From Pseudomonadota bacterium (GTDB lineage: Bacteria; Pseudomonadota; Alphaproteobacteria; Acetobacterales; Acetobacteraceae), in contig JAFEFW010000643.1 in assembly GCA_018240405.1 (NCBI GenBank), forward strand, positions 1 through 64,000: a stretch of 64,000 nucleotides of DNA, in the 5' to 3' direction. Every line of letters starts with the position of its first letter. Within the stretch, counting starts at the first letter, position 1. Both the position numbers and the translations under genes were made by a program. Below the pieces are notes generated by a model. That model searched no databases and was not told where the DNA came from. It saw nothing but the letters and a program-made list of their open reading frames with translations. Of this stretch, positions 25,314 through 36,840 are shown in pieces.

Positions 25314-26495
25314 ATGTCCAAGTTCAAAACGCTGCTGCGCGCGGCGGCTGTTGCGTTGACCGCGTCCGCGGTAACGTCCGTGCAGGCAGCGGGTCCGACA
25401 CAAGGGGTGACGGATACCGAGATCCTGATCGGAACGGTGACCGACCTGTCCGGCGTGACCGCGATCCAGGGCGTCAACAGCGCCAACGCCATCCGATTGC
25501 TGTTTGACGAAGTCAATGCGAGCGGCGGCCTAAACGGACGCAAGATCAAATACATTGTGGAGGACAGCCAGTATCAGGTGCCGCGCGCCGTGCAGGCAAT
25601 GAACAAGCTTCTCAACAACGACAAGGTGTTCATGACCATCCAGGATGGCGGGACACCGATGAACAACGCCACCTTCCAGATGGCGATCGACAAGAACGTG
25701 CCGAAACTGCTGCCGCTGTCGTTTGCCCGGTCGATGTACGAGCCGTTCAACCGGCTGAAATTTAGCCACAGCGCGTCCTATGTGGACCAGATGCGCGCCG
25801 CGACCCGCTACTTCATTGAACAGCGCGGACGCAAGACGATCTGCGCCATGTACCAGGACACCGATTTCGGTAAGGACGTTCTCGCCGGCGTGACGATGCA
25901 GACCGAGGCGATGAACATGAAGGTCGCAGCAACGACAGCGCACAAACCGACTGACACCGACTTCACCGCCTCGGTCACCAAGCTGCGCGAGGCCAACTGC
26001 GACCTGATCGTACTCGGCACCATCGTGCGCGACACCACGCTGATCATCAGCAGCATCAAGAAGGTTGGCTGGAACGTCGATCTGGTCGGCCAGGCGGCGT
26101 CATACGACACCGCGGTCGCAACGGCGCCGGGCGGCGTCGGCGAAGGCTTCTATTCGATGACGCCGACGCTGTACGTCTATCCCGACGATCCGCGCCCTGA
26201 AATTCGCGACTTCATGGCGCGTTATAAGGCTCGGTATGGCATCGATATCAACTACATCGGCCAGACCGGCGTGATCGCCACCCAGATTGCGCTGGAGGCG
26301 CTGCGCAAGGCGGGCCGTGACCTAACCGTGGACAGCCTGGTCGGCGCGATGGAGAGCCTCAAGGACGTCAAGGACATGTATGGCAACAGCTATTCGTTCA
26401 GCCCGACGGATCACCATGGCTCGACGAAGGCATACCTTGCGGTCGTAAAGGACGGCCGCTGGGTGCCCGTGGAAACCCAGCCGCTGTCCTACTGA
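25314..26495 (+). CDS. Branched-chain-amino-acid-type ABC substrate-binding protein (orphan)
   Basis: A 393-residue periplasmic protein with a Sec signal peptide (MSKFKTLLRAAAVALTASAV, cleavage near VQAA, residue 26) and a Peripla_BP_6 fold: TEILIGTVTDLSGVTAIQGV, then DEVNASGGLNGRKIKYIVED, the standard LivK-like opening. It probably binds an amino acid, amide or aromatic acid. There are no permease or ATPase genes beside it, so it must work with a transporter encoded elsewhere (for example the liv system at 33.6-38 kb). It ends in a GC-rich hairpin at 26502-26528. Confidence 0.88.
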   Translation: MSKFKTLLRAAAVALTASAVTSVQAAGPTQGVTDTEILIGTVTDLSGVTAIQGVNSANAIRLLFDEVNASGGLNGRKIKYIVEDSQYQVPRAVQAMNKLLNNDKVFMTIQDGGTPMNNATFQMAIDKNVPKLLPLSFARSMYEPFNRLKFSHSASYVDQMRAATRYFIEQRGRKTICAMYQDTDFGKDVLAGVTMQTEAMNMKVAATTAHKPTDTDFTASVTKLREANCDLIVLGTIVRDTTLIISSIKKVGWNVDLVGQAASYDTAVATAPGGVGEGFYSMTPTLYVYPDDPRPEIRDFMARYKARYGIDINYIGQTGVIATQIALEALRKAGRDLTVDSLVGAMESLKDVKDMYGNSYSFSPTDHHGSTKAYLAVVKDGRWVPVETQPLSY

Positions 26496-26501
26496 GCAAA
26501 G

Positions 26502-26528
26502 CCGGCCGGCACTGATCATGCCGGCCGG
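26502..26528 (+). terminator. GC-rich hairpin after the orphan binding-protein gene
   Basis: CCGGCCGGCA (26502-26511) pairs perfectly with TGCCGGCCGG (26519-26528) around a 7-nt loop, six bases after the stop. There is no T-run downstream; it probably marks the transcript 3' end with Rho or by stabilising the RNA. Confidence 0.6.
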
Positions 26529-29038
<2,510 letters not shown>

Positions 29039-29064
29039 ACCAGCCCGAAAACGGAGCCCGGTGG

Positions 29065-29619
29065 TTAACGCACCTGACGATAGCCGGGCGGCACCGTAAA
29101 CAGTGACGCGGGCACAGAGCCGATCTTAACGTCGGTCAAGGAGTCACTGTGCCGGTGCTCCATGCCATACACCCCGGTCACATATGTGCAGCGTAGCATG
29201 ATGCCATCCGGCGTCAGCCAATAATAGCCACCGGCATCCAATGCACCATCGTGGTCGAACACGTACTTAGTCGCCGTTCGGCCCGCTACGGCGTCCGGCT
29301 TCAGGCGCTTGGCGTAGCGGAACGGGAAAAACCGCCGGTACAACTCATCATCCAGCGGCAGCACGATATAGGTGTGGTTTGCCATCAGCAGCAACTGGGA
29401 CTCCGTTCGGAGGTCGAGAATTGTTGTCGCGAATCCGTCCGCACCGTCGATCCGCAGGCGCCCATCCGAGTAATGAATCCGCTGCTTGACCTCCATTGCG
29501 CCAACCTGCCGTACCGCCACTGCCGAAAACGATACGGTTGGCAGCACGCGCTCAAGCTGCGCGCGAGCCGGGACACTGATGCAGACGATCAGGAGAAGGA
29601 ACGCAATTCGCATCGACAT
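29065..29619 (-). CDS. Exported protein of unknown function, possible LolA-like fold
   Basis: A 184-residue protein with a clear Sec signal peptide (MRIAFLLLIVCISVPARAQ, cleavage after ARA). The mature part is rich in beta-strand patterns: VKQRIHYSDGRLRIDGADG, LLLMANHTYIVLPLDDELYR, AGRTATKYVFDHDGALDAGG, GIMLRCTYVTG. Alternating strands with a pattern of sample-and-measure loops resemble DUF4412 and LolA-like periplasmic carriers, but I cannot assign the family firmly. It converges on ligA, 26 bp apart. The two candidate ATGs (29619 and 29613) differ by two residues. Confidence 0.65.
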   Translation of the reverse strand: MSMRIAFLLLIVCISVPARAQLERVLPTVSFSAVAVRQVGAMEVKQRIHYSDGRLRIDGADGFATTILDLRTESQLLLMANHTYIVLPLDDELYRRFFPFRYAKRLKPDAVAGRTATKYVFDHDGALDAGGYYWLTPDGIMLRCTYVTGVYGMEHRHSDSLTDVKIGSVPASLFTVPPGYRQVR

Positions 29620-29755
29620 GGCACCACGCTCTCACCGTCAGCCACAGTCCAGGCAAACTCATTGCCGCGTCAATCAGATGGCGTGAAGTTGATGGCATGG
29701 GCAGATCCAGGCAGGCCTTGCGCAGCCCCGTGCCGGCTGTGTACCTCCCGCCGCC

Positions 29756-30274
29756 ATGATGGCTCGGTCGCACGTCGTGGTCGGCGTCGCGGCCTGGATT
29801 GCCGTGGCGCCGCTGCTGCATCTGCCCCCCGCGGACCTGCCCGGGACAGTGCTGGCCGTGCTGGGCGCATTGTTGCCGGACATCGATCACCCGCAGTCCT
29901 GGGTCGGTCGGCGAACCCGGCCGGTCTCCACGGCCCTGGCGGCCGTGCTGGGTCACCGGGGCGTCACCCATTCCGCTGTGGCGGTCATCGTACTGGCTGC
30001 GGCACTGCTCTACGGAGGCTACCGCCACGCAACGGTGGCGGCGCTGGCGATTGGCTATCTATCGCACCTGGCCGCCGACATGCTGACACCGCGCGGCCTG
30101 CGGTTGGCATGGCCGTTGCGGCGAACCTGGGGTGTGCCGGTATGCCGCACCGGATCGCCTGCCGAAGGGTTCATTGTCGCGCTGCTGGTCGGCTTGATCC
30201 TGTGGTGGCTGGTGAACCACGGCCGTTGGGTTTGGCCCGCGGGCCTTGCCGGGTTGGTGGGCACGCGGCACTGA
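29756..30274 (+). CDS. YdjM-like inner-membrane metal-dependent hydrolase (DUF457)
   Basis: A 172-residue membrane protein with four hydrophobic segments. Conserved polar motifs characteristic of the YdjM/DUF457 group are present: SHVVVGVAAW near the start, LPDIDHPQSWVG, GHRGVTHSA and SHLAADMLTPRG. These His/Asp residues are expected to bind a metal at the membrane. E. coli YdjM is LexA-controlled, but no SOS-like box is visible here. It sits alone between a divergent exported-protein gene and the rplY-pth-ychF operon. Confidence 0.8.
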   Translation: MMARSHVVVGVAAWIAVAPLLHLPPADLPGTVLAVLGALLPDIDHPQSWVGRRTRPVSTALAAVLGHRGVTHSAVAVIVLAAALLYGGYRHATVAALAIGYLSHLAADMLTPRGLRLAWPLRRTWGVPVCRTGSPAEGFIVALLVGLILWWLVNHGRWVWPAGLAGLVGTRH

Positions 30275-30395
30275 CTGGGCCGAAGCGCGATCATCGGCAC
30301 GGCGGATGTTCAGGCACGGCGTTCCAGCAATTGCCCTGGCTGCGGCCGCCAAACCCCTTGCCCTTCCACCTCCCTTCCGCTAAACGCCCCCGTCG

Positions 30396-30419
30396 CGCCG
30401 GCACCCCTGGAGGCCGGCG
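30396..30419 (+). promoter_or_regulatory. Hairpin followed by T-rich run in the rplY leader
   Basis: CGCCGGC (30396-30402) pairs with GCCGGCG (30413-30419) around a 10-nt loop, followed by TTTGTTGTT, 21 bases before the rplY start. This resembles an intrinsic terminator placed in the 5' leader and could be an attenuator controlled by ribosomal-protein level. The alternative is the terminator of an upstream transcript. Confidence 0.45.
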
Positions 30420-30440
30420 TTTGTTGTTCAGGAGCGAACC

Positions 30441-31082
30441 ATGGCCAATGTTGTAGCGATCGAGGCCGAGGTCCGGACGCGTAGCGGTAAGGGGGCGGCG
30501 CGTGCGACCCGGCGGGCAGGCAAAGTGCCTGCAGTGATTTATGGCGGCAAGCAGGAACCCACCCTGATTGCGCTCGACCCCCGCGTCGTCGTCCGCGAAC
30601 TGCATCGCGCCGGCTGGCAATCCCGCGTCTATGAGATCAACGGCGGCGTCACCGCGACCAAGGCGCTGATCCGCGGCGTGCAGTTCCACCCGGTAAGCGA
30701 CCAGCCGGAACACGTTGATTTCCAGCGCCTGGTGCCCGGTGAACGCATCAAGGTGTCCGTGCCCGTGCATTTTGAAAATGATGGCATCAGCCCCGGCATC
30801 AAGCGGGGCGCGGTGCTGAACGTCGTGCGCCACGCGGTCGAGGTGTGGACCGACGCAGAGCACATTCCCGACCAGTTCGTTGCCGACCTCGGGCCGCTGG
30901 ACTTCAACGACAACGTCCGCTGGCACGACCTGAAGGGCACCGAAGGCATGAACCCGGTGATCGCGCGCGACTTCGTCGTTGCCACCGTGGTGCCGCCGAC
31001 CAAAGTCGAGGTCGCTGCCGAGCCCGCCGCCGGCGGCGCGCCGGCCAAGGCTGCAGCCAAGGCGCCTGCCAAGAAGGGCTAA
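30441..31082 (+). CDS. rplY: 50S ribosomal protein L25/general stress protein Ctc
   Basis: A 213-residue two-domain (Ctc-type) L25. The N-terminal RNA-binding domain begins [20 protein letters not shown] with [11 protein letters not shown]; the TL5/Ctc domain includes [20 protein letters not shown] and a [17 protein letters not shown] block. The tail is Ala/Lys/Pro-rich. It binds 5S rRNA in the large subunit. CAGGAGCG just before the ATG is a strong ribosome-binding site. It heads the rplY-pth-ychF operon, a conserved order in alphaproteobacteria. Confidence 0.96.
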   Translation: MANVVAIEAEVRTRSGKGAARATRRAGKVPAVIYGGKQEPTLIALDPRVVVRELHRAGWQSRVYEINGGVTATKALIRGVQFHPVSDQPEHVDFQRLVPGERIKVSVPVHFENDGISPGIKRGAVLNVVRHAVEVWTDAEHIPDQFVADLGPLDFNDNVRWHDLKGTEGMNPVIARDFVVATVVPPTKVEVAAEPAAGGAPAKAAAKAPAKKG

Positions 31083-31087
31083 CCTCT

Positions 31088-31669
31088 ATGGCCCTGCTCT
31101 GGGTCGGCCTCGGCAATCCGGAGCCCGGGATGGCGGCAAACCGCCACAACATCGGCTTCATGGCCGTCGATGCGATTGCCTCCCGCCACGGTTTCTCGCC
31201 GTGGCGGCGTCGCTTCAAGGGCGTGACCGCCGAGGGCACCATCGCCGGTGAGAAGGTCCTGGCGCTAAAGCCACTGACCTACATGAACGCTTCCGGAGAA
31301 TCGGTGCAGGAGGCGGCTGCCTTTTACAAACTGCCGGTGTCGGTGATAACCGCGTTTCATGATGAGCTCGACCTTGTACCCGGCAAGGTGCGGGTGAAGA
31401 AGGGCGGCGGCGCGGCGGGACATAACGGGCTGCGCTCGATGGACCGTATGCTGGGGACGCAGGATTACTGGCGAGTGCGGTTGGGGATTGGCCATCCCGG
31501 CTCGAAGGAGCGCGTGCTGGGCCACGTGCTGGGTAATTTCAGCAAGGACGACAGCGCCTGGCTGAGTACCACGCTGGATGCCGTGGCAGATGCCGCGGCG
31601 ATGCTGGTGCAGGGCAAGCCCGAGGATTTCATGACGCGCGTCGCGCTGCTGACACAGGACATCAGGTAA
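31088..31669 (+). CDS. pth: Peptidyl-tRNA hydrolase
   Basis: A 193-residue Pth. The opening [20 protein letters not shown] holds the catalytic His20, and the conserved Asn/Asp sites are in [15 protein letters not shown] and [10 protein letters not shown]. It frees tRNA from stalled peptidyl-tRNA in the cytoplasm and is essential. The ATG at 31088 lies five bases after the rplY stop, and its own stop overlaps the ychF start by one base (TAATG). Nothing unusual. Confidence 0.97.
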   Translation: MALLWVGLGNPEPGMAANRHNIGFMAVDAIASRHGFSPWRRRFKGVTAEGTIAGEKVLALKPLTYMNASGESVQEAAAFYKLPVSVITAFHDELDLVPGKVRVKKGGGAAGHNGLRSMDRMLGTQDYWRVRLGIGHPGSKERVLGHVLGNFSKDDSAWLSTTLDAVADAAAMLVQGKPEDFMTRVALLTQDIR

Positions 31670-32763
31670 TGGGGTTCAACTGCGGCATCGTCGGACTGCC
31701 GAATGTGGGCAAGTCCACGCTGTTCAACGCGCTGACCGCGACCGCTGCGGCGCAGGCGGCGAATTATCCGTTCTGCACGATCGAACCGAATGTTGGCCGC
31801 GTCGCCGTTCCGGACAAGCGCCTGCAGGTGCTGTCGGACATCGGCAAGTCGCTGAAGATAGTCCCGACCTCGCTGGAGTTCGTCGACATTGCCGGCCTAG
31901 TGCGCGGCGCGTCGAAGGGCGAGGGCCTGGGCAACCAGTTCCTTGCCAATATTCGCGAAGTCGACGCCATCATCCACGTGCTGCGCTGCTTCGAGGACAG
32001 CGACATAACGCACGTGGAGGGATCGATCGACCCACTGCGCGACATCGAAGTGGTCGAGACGGAACTGATGCTGTCCGATCTGGAAAGCCTGGAGAAGCGC
32101 CTGGTCAACGCGCAGAAACGCGCCCGCGGCGGCGACAAGGAAAGCGTCGCAGCCGTCGCGCTGATGGAACCGCTGGTTGCTGCGCTGCAGGCAGGTCGCG
32201 CGGCCCGGACGGCCATTCCCCTGGGCGAGGAAGAAGCGGTGCGCCGGCTGCAACTGCTGACCTCCAAGCCGGTGCTGTACGTCTGCAACGTCGAGGAAGC
32301 CTCCGCTGCGACCGGAAATGCCTTTTCGCAACGTGTGCAGGATTGGGCAGCGGCACAGGGTTCGCCGACAATTGTCGTCTCTGCTGCCATCGAGGCGGAG
32401 GTATCGCAACTGCCGGAAGCCGATCGAGGCGAGTTCCTGGAAGGCCTGGGGCTGAGCGAAAGCGGGCTCGATCAGGTGATCCGAGCGGGATACCGGCTGC
32501 TGGATCTGCTGACATACTTCACGTGCGGGCCAAAGGAGACGCGTGCCTGGACGATCGTGCGCGGCACCAGGGCGCCGCAGGCGGCGGCGGTGATCCACAA
32601 GGACTTCGAGCGGGGTTTTATTGCCTGCGAAACGATTTCCTATGACGACTACGTCGCCTGCCGCGGCGAGCAGGGTGCCAAGGAAGCCGGCAAGATGCGG
32701 GTGGAGGGCAAGGCCTACGAAGTCAAAGACGGCGATGTGTTGTTGTTCCGGTTTAACGTGTAG
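31669..32763 (+). CDS. ychF: Obg-family GTPase/ATPase YchF
   Basis: A 364-residue YchF. G1 is GLPNVGKST (8-16), the switch/G3 region is FVDIAGLVRGASKGEGLGNQ, and the coiled-coil insertion and C-terminal TGS domain (LLTYFTCGPKETRAWTIVRG ... DGDVLLFRF) are intact. YchF prefers ATP and acts in ribosome function and oxidative-stress response. It is the third gene of rplY-pth-ychF, coupled to pth by a one-base overlap. Standard length and motifs. Confidence 0.96.
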   Translation: MGFNCGIVGLPNVGKSTLFNALTATAAAQAANYPFCTIEPNVGRVAVPDKRLQVLSDIGKSLKIVPTSLEFVDIAGLVRGASKGEGLGNQFLANIREVDAIIHVLRCFEDSDITHVEGSIDPLRDIEVVETELMLSDLESLEKRLVNAQKRARGGDKESVAAVALMEPLVAALQAGRAARTAIPLGEEEAVRRLQLLTSKPVLYVCNVEEASAATGNAFSQRVQDWAAAQGSPTIVVSAAIEAEVSQLPEADRGEFLEGLGLSESGLDQVIRAGYRLLDLLTYFTCGPKETRAWTIVRGTRAPQAAAVIHKDFERGFIACETISYDDYVACRGEQGAKEAGKMRVEGKAYEVKDGDVLLFRFNV

Positions 32764-32922
32764 TCAGCATACGCTAATCCGCCCTCCTGCGACGTCGCAC
32801 ACGTACGTATTACTTGGGCTCGCGTTGCCGATTGACTGATGCAGTGCGCCGAACCGGCCACGAATATTTAGCTTGCGCCGCTTCAAGTTGCCATGCGACG
32901 GTGCGTGCCGGAGTTCGACGGC

Positions 32923-33585
32923 ATGAGTGACTCACAGACCATCGTACTGACAGCCATACAGGGGCTGGCCAGCGACCTGCAGGCCGGGTTGGCCAGCGTG
33001 CGCCATGACATGGCCAGCCTACGCGGTGACATGGCTAGCGACCTGCAGGCCGGGTTGGCCAACGTGCGCGGTGACATGGCCAGCCTACGCGGTGACATGG
33101 CCAGCGACCTGCAGGCCGGGTTGGCCAACGTGCGCGGTGACATAGCCAACCTACGCGGTGACATGGCTAGCGACCTGCAGGCCGGGCTGGCCGGCGTGCG
33201 CACGGAACTGTCCAGCCAAATCGACCAACTCGGGTCCAACATCATGGCCCGGATCGCCGACCTGACGTCGCAGATCGCCGGCCTCCGCGGCCGGATTGAG
33301 CGGCTGGAGGAAGGCCAGGCATCCCTCCGGGAAGGCCAGGCGACGCTCCAGGGGGATTTGGCCGCCATCCGCGTCGAACTGATGGACCGCATGGACCGGC
33401 TTCAGGACACACTGACGCGTGTGCAGGACGATATCTCCGTCAACATGGGTGCCGTCGATGCCGCCCAGCGTGTCAACGACAACACGCGCGAAGACCTGCG
33501 CGCCCTCCGCGAGCAGGTCTCCATCATGTGGCGCCAACTGAAGGCCGTTGAAGCGCAGGTGCGCCACCTCACCGGCGACGCCTGA
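32923..33585 (+). CDS. Coiled-coil protein with 22-residue tandem repeats
   Basis: About 220 residues from ATG 32923 (GGAG nine bases upstream; an earlier ATG at 32893 lacks a site). Residues 1-15 are followed by three near-identical 22-residue repeats (consensus SDLQAGLANVRGDMASLRGDMA) and a partial fourth, then a heptad-rich region (LRGRIERLEEGQASLREGQA) and a C-terminal IMWRQLKAVEAQVRHLTGDA. The whole chain should be one long alpha-helical coiled coil; the 22-residue unit equals two hendecads. No signal peptide or membrane span. Function unknown; the C-terminus resembles small alphaproteobacterial proteins with EQV-type helices. Confidence 0.75.
   Translation: MSDSQTIVLTAIQGLASDLQAGLASVRHDMASLRGDMASDLQAGLANVRGDMASLRGDMASDLQAGLANVRGDIANLRGDMASDLQAGLAGVRTELSSQIDQLGSNIMARIADLTSQIAGLRGRIERLEEGQASLREGQATLQGDLAAIRVELMDRMDRLQDTLTRVQDDISVNMGAVDAAQRVNDNTREDLRALREQVSIMWRQLKAVEAQVRHLTGDA
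32971..33203 (+). repeat. 66-bp in-gene tandem repeats (3 full units and a partial)
   Basis: Units start at 32971, 33037, 33103 and 33169, each opening AGCGACCTGCAGGCCGGG. Units differ by a few single bases only, so the array is recent or is kept uniform by recombination. The repeat length is a multiple of three and does not break the frame. Copy number is likely to vary between strains. Confidence 0.9.
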
Positions 33586-33597
33586 GCCGCTCCGCGG

Positions 33598-33599
<2 letters not shown>
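33585..33599. terminator. Hairpin spanning two convergent stop codons
   Basis: AGCCGC (33585-33590) and GCGGCT (33594-33599) pair around TCC. The stem includes the last base of the TGA of the coiled-coil gene and part of the livF stop, in a gap of only 12 bases between convergent genes. It is short and lacks a T-run, so termination activity is uncertain. Confidence 0.4.
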
Positions 33600-34292
<693 letters not shown>

Positions 34293-34293
<1 letters not shown>

Positions 34294-35042
34294 CAGTGGT
34301 ATCCGCCCAAATAGGCGTCCTGAACCGACTGGTTGGCCTTCACCGCCTCGGGTGTATCATCGGCGATGACGGCGCCGCGATGCAGGACGGTGATCCGCTT
34401 CGCCAGCCGGAACACGACCTCCATGTCGTGTTCCACCAGCAGAACGGTCAGGCTGCCATCCGCCAGCAGGCCGGCCAGCGTCTCCACCGCGGTCGCCGTT
34501 TCTTCAACGGAAAGGCCTTGGGTCGGCTCATCTAGCAGCAGCACGCGCGGCTGCTGCGACAGCGCCATCGCCACCTCCAGCAGGCGCTGGTCACCGTGCG
34601 ACAGCAGGCCCGCCGGTCGGCTCGCCATCTCGGTGAGCCCCAGCCGTTCCAGCGCCGCATCGCCACGTCGTGACGCTTCCGCGAATACCGACCGTCCACC
34701 CCAAGGGCGCCACCGCCCCGCCAGTCGTGCCTGCGCCGCGGTGCGGCAGTTTTCCCGAGCGGTCATTTCGGGGAACAGCGAGGTCAGCTGGAAGGTCCGC
34801 GACAACCCTGTCTGGCAGATCCGGTACGGCGACAGGCCGGACAGTGATCGCCCCTCGAAGCGCACCTCGCCGGCGGTCGGCGGCACCACACCGGTGATCA
34901 AGTGGAACAGGCTCGTCTTCCCGGCCCCGTTCGGTCCAATCACCGCACGAACCTCTCCGGATTCGACGTTGAACGACACGTCGTTGACCGCCAGCAGCCC
35001 GCCGTAGCGCTTGGTCAGTCCATGCAGTTCCAGCAGAGCCAT
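34293..35042 (-). CDS. livG: Branched-chain amino acid ABC transporter ATPase LivG
   Basis: A 249-residue ABC ATPase with Walker A GPNGAGKTS, a LivG-type GLSRTFQLTSLFPEMTAREN block, signature region LLSHGDQRLLEVAMALS (SHGDQ replaces the common SYGEQ/SGGQ, frequent in LivG) and Walker B VLLLDEPTQGLS. The start is ATG 35042, one base overlapping the livM stop; the longer open frame upstream is only the shadow of livM. It forms the ATPase pair with LivF. Confidence 0.94.
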
Positions 35043-35965
35043 CAGGCACGCACCCGCCAGCGCGACAGCAGGCCCCAGATGCCTTCCGGCGCAAACATCA
35101 CGAAGCCGATGAAGATCAGACCGAAGAACAGCGCCCAGGACTCTGTCCACTTGCTCAGCACCTGCTGCACCAGCATGAAGAACGCAGCGCCCAGGATGGG
35201 ACCGAGCAAAGTTCCCTGCCCGCCGACGATGACCATGATCAGCACCTGGCCCGAGAACAGCCAGTACACCAGGTCGGTGTTGGCGAAGCCCGCGAAGGGC
35301 GAGTACAAGGCACCAGCCAAGCCGCCGAGCGCGAAGGAGATCGCAACGACTGCGATCTTGTACAGCCGCGTATTGTAGCCCAGCGACAACATTTTCGCCT
35401 CGTTCTCCCGAATCCCGCGCAGCACTGCGCCGAACGGCGCGTTCACCAGTGCCCGGCAGAAAACATAGGCGACACCGAGACAGAATAGCGCGAGCTCGTA
35501 ATAGCCGACTTTCGTTTCGAAGACTGTCAGCCCGAATGGACCCGCCCGACGTGGGATGCCAGCCAGACCGTCGGATGCACCGGTGACCGAGGTCCACTTG
35601 AAGGCAATGGCAAACAGCAACTGCGCGAAGGCTAGCGTCAGCATTGAGAACGACACGCCGGTGGCCATAGTGCAAACCCAGGCCACGCCGACCGCCACGA
35701 CGCCGGCAAACAGGGAAGCGGCCAGGATCGCCAACGGCAGCGGGGTTGCAGAGTGCAGCAGGATGTAGCCGGCGCCGTAGGCGCCGAGTCCGTAAGCCGC
35801 GGCGTGACCAAAGCTGATCAGCCGCGTGTAGCCAACCATCAGGTCCAGGCTCATGGCGAATAGGCCGAGGATCAGCGCCTCGGTCAACAGCGTCAGCACG
35901 AACACCGGCAGGACCAGGGGCGCGGCCGCGAGCAGCGCCGCAACCACCAGCAACAGGAGCGGCAT
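35042..35965 (-). CDS. livM: Branched-chain amino acid ABC transporter permease LivM
   Basis: A 307-residue permease with about ten helices. FAMSLDLMVGYTRLISFGHAAAYG, LRGIRENEAKMLSLGYNT (the ATPase-coupling EAA-like loop) and VGGQGTLLGPILGA are typical LivM blocks. It forms the inner-membrane channel with LivH. It overlaps livH and livG by one base on each side, which points to tight translational coupling. Confidence 0.94.
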   Translation of the reverse strand: MPLLLLVVAALLAAAPLVLPVFVLTLLTEALILGLFAMSLDLMVGYTRLISFGHAAAYGLGAYGAGYILLHSATPLPLAILAASLFAGVVAVGVAWVCTMATGVSFSMLTLAFAQLLFAIAFKWTSVTGASDGLAGIPRRAGPFGLTVFETKVGYYELALFCLGVAYVFCRALVNAPFGAVLRGIRENEAKMLSLGYNTRLYKIAVVAISFALGGLAGALYSPFAGFANTDLVYWLFSGQVLIMVIVGGQGTLLGPILGAAFFMLVQQVLSKWTESWALFFGLIFIGFVMFAPEGIWGLLSRWRVRA

Positions 35966-36834
35966 CAGGCCTCCTTGCCCAGCAGTCCACCGGGCCGGAT
36001 CACCAGCACCAGCAGCATTAGCAGGTACATCGCCGCCAGGGCGAAGTCAGGGAAGTAATAGTTACCAAATACCTGTACGAAGGCGACCAGCACGGCAGCG
36101 ATCAATGAGCCGAGAAAGCTGCCCATGCCGCCGATGATAACGATGACGAAGGCATCTATAATGGCGTTTGCCGCCATGCCCAGGGATGCGGTGACCAACG
36201 GCGCCGCCAGGACGCCGCCCAGCGCCGCCAGCCCACAGCCAATGCCGAAGATGCCGGAACGCACCATGTTCACGTCGACGCCAAGCGCGTGCACCATCTC
36301 GGAATTCTGGCTGGTTGCGCGGATCAGAAGTCCCAACCGCGTGCGCTCCAGGAACTGCCAGATCGCGATTGCAACCACCACCCCGGCGCCGGCCAGAAAC
36401 AGACGGTATACCGGAAAAGGCTCATCGAACAGGAAGACGATTCCGGCGAACAGATCCGGCACCTCGACCTGCAGCGCCTGCACGCCCCAGGTCAAGCGTA
36501 TCACCTCCTCCAACACCAAGGTCAGGCCGAAGGTCACCATCAGGAACGCACTGGCATCACGCCGGTACAACCGGCGCAGCAAGCCCAGTTCAAACGCTGC
36601 ACCAATACTGCCGGCAACCAGCGGCGCCACCACCAATGCCAGCCAGAAAGAGCCGGTGATGCGGACCGTGGTGTAGCCCACAAACGCCCCTAACATATAG
36701 AATGTGCCATGGGCGAAGTTGACGATCCGCATGATGCCAAAGATCAGCGTCAGCCCGACGCCTAGGAAAAACAGCAACGCGGCCTGAGAGAACGCGTTCA
36801 GGCATTGCGTGACCAGAAACGGGAGGAGGTCCAT
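35965..36834 (-). CDS. livH: Branched-chain amino acid ABC transporter permease LivH
   Basis: A 289-residue permease with about eight helices: FGIMRIVNFAHGTFYMLGAF near the start, LIRATSQNSEMVHALGVDVN as the coupling loop and IIGGMGSFLGSLIAAVLVA near the end. All are LivH hallmarks. It starts six bases after the livK stop and ends one base inside livM. Confidence 0.94.
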   Translation of the reverse strand: MDLLPFLVTQCLNAFSQAALLFFLGVGLTLIFGIMRIVNFAHGTFYMLGAFVGYTTVRITGSFWLALVVAPLVAGSIGAAFELGLLRRLYRRDASAFLMVTFGLTLVLEEVIRLTWGVQALQVEVPDLFAGIVFLFDEPFPVYRLFLAGAGVVVAIAIWQFLERTRLGLLIRATSQNSEMVHALGVDVNMVRSGIFGIGCGLAALGGVLAAPLVTASLGMAANAIIDAFVIVIIGGMGSFLGSLIAAVLVAFVQVFGNYYFPDFALAAMYLLMLLVLVIRPGGLLGKEA

Positions 36835-36840
36835 CCCGCG

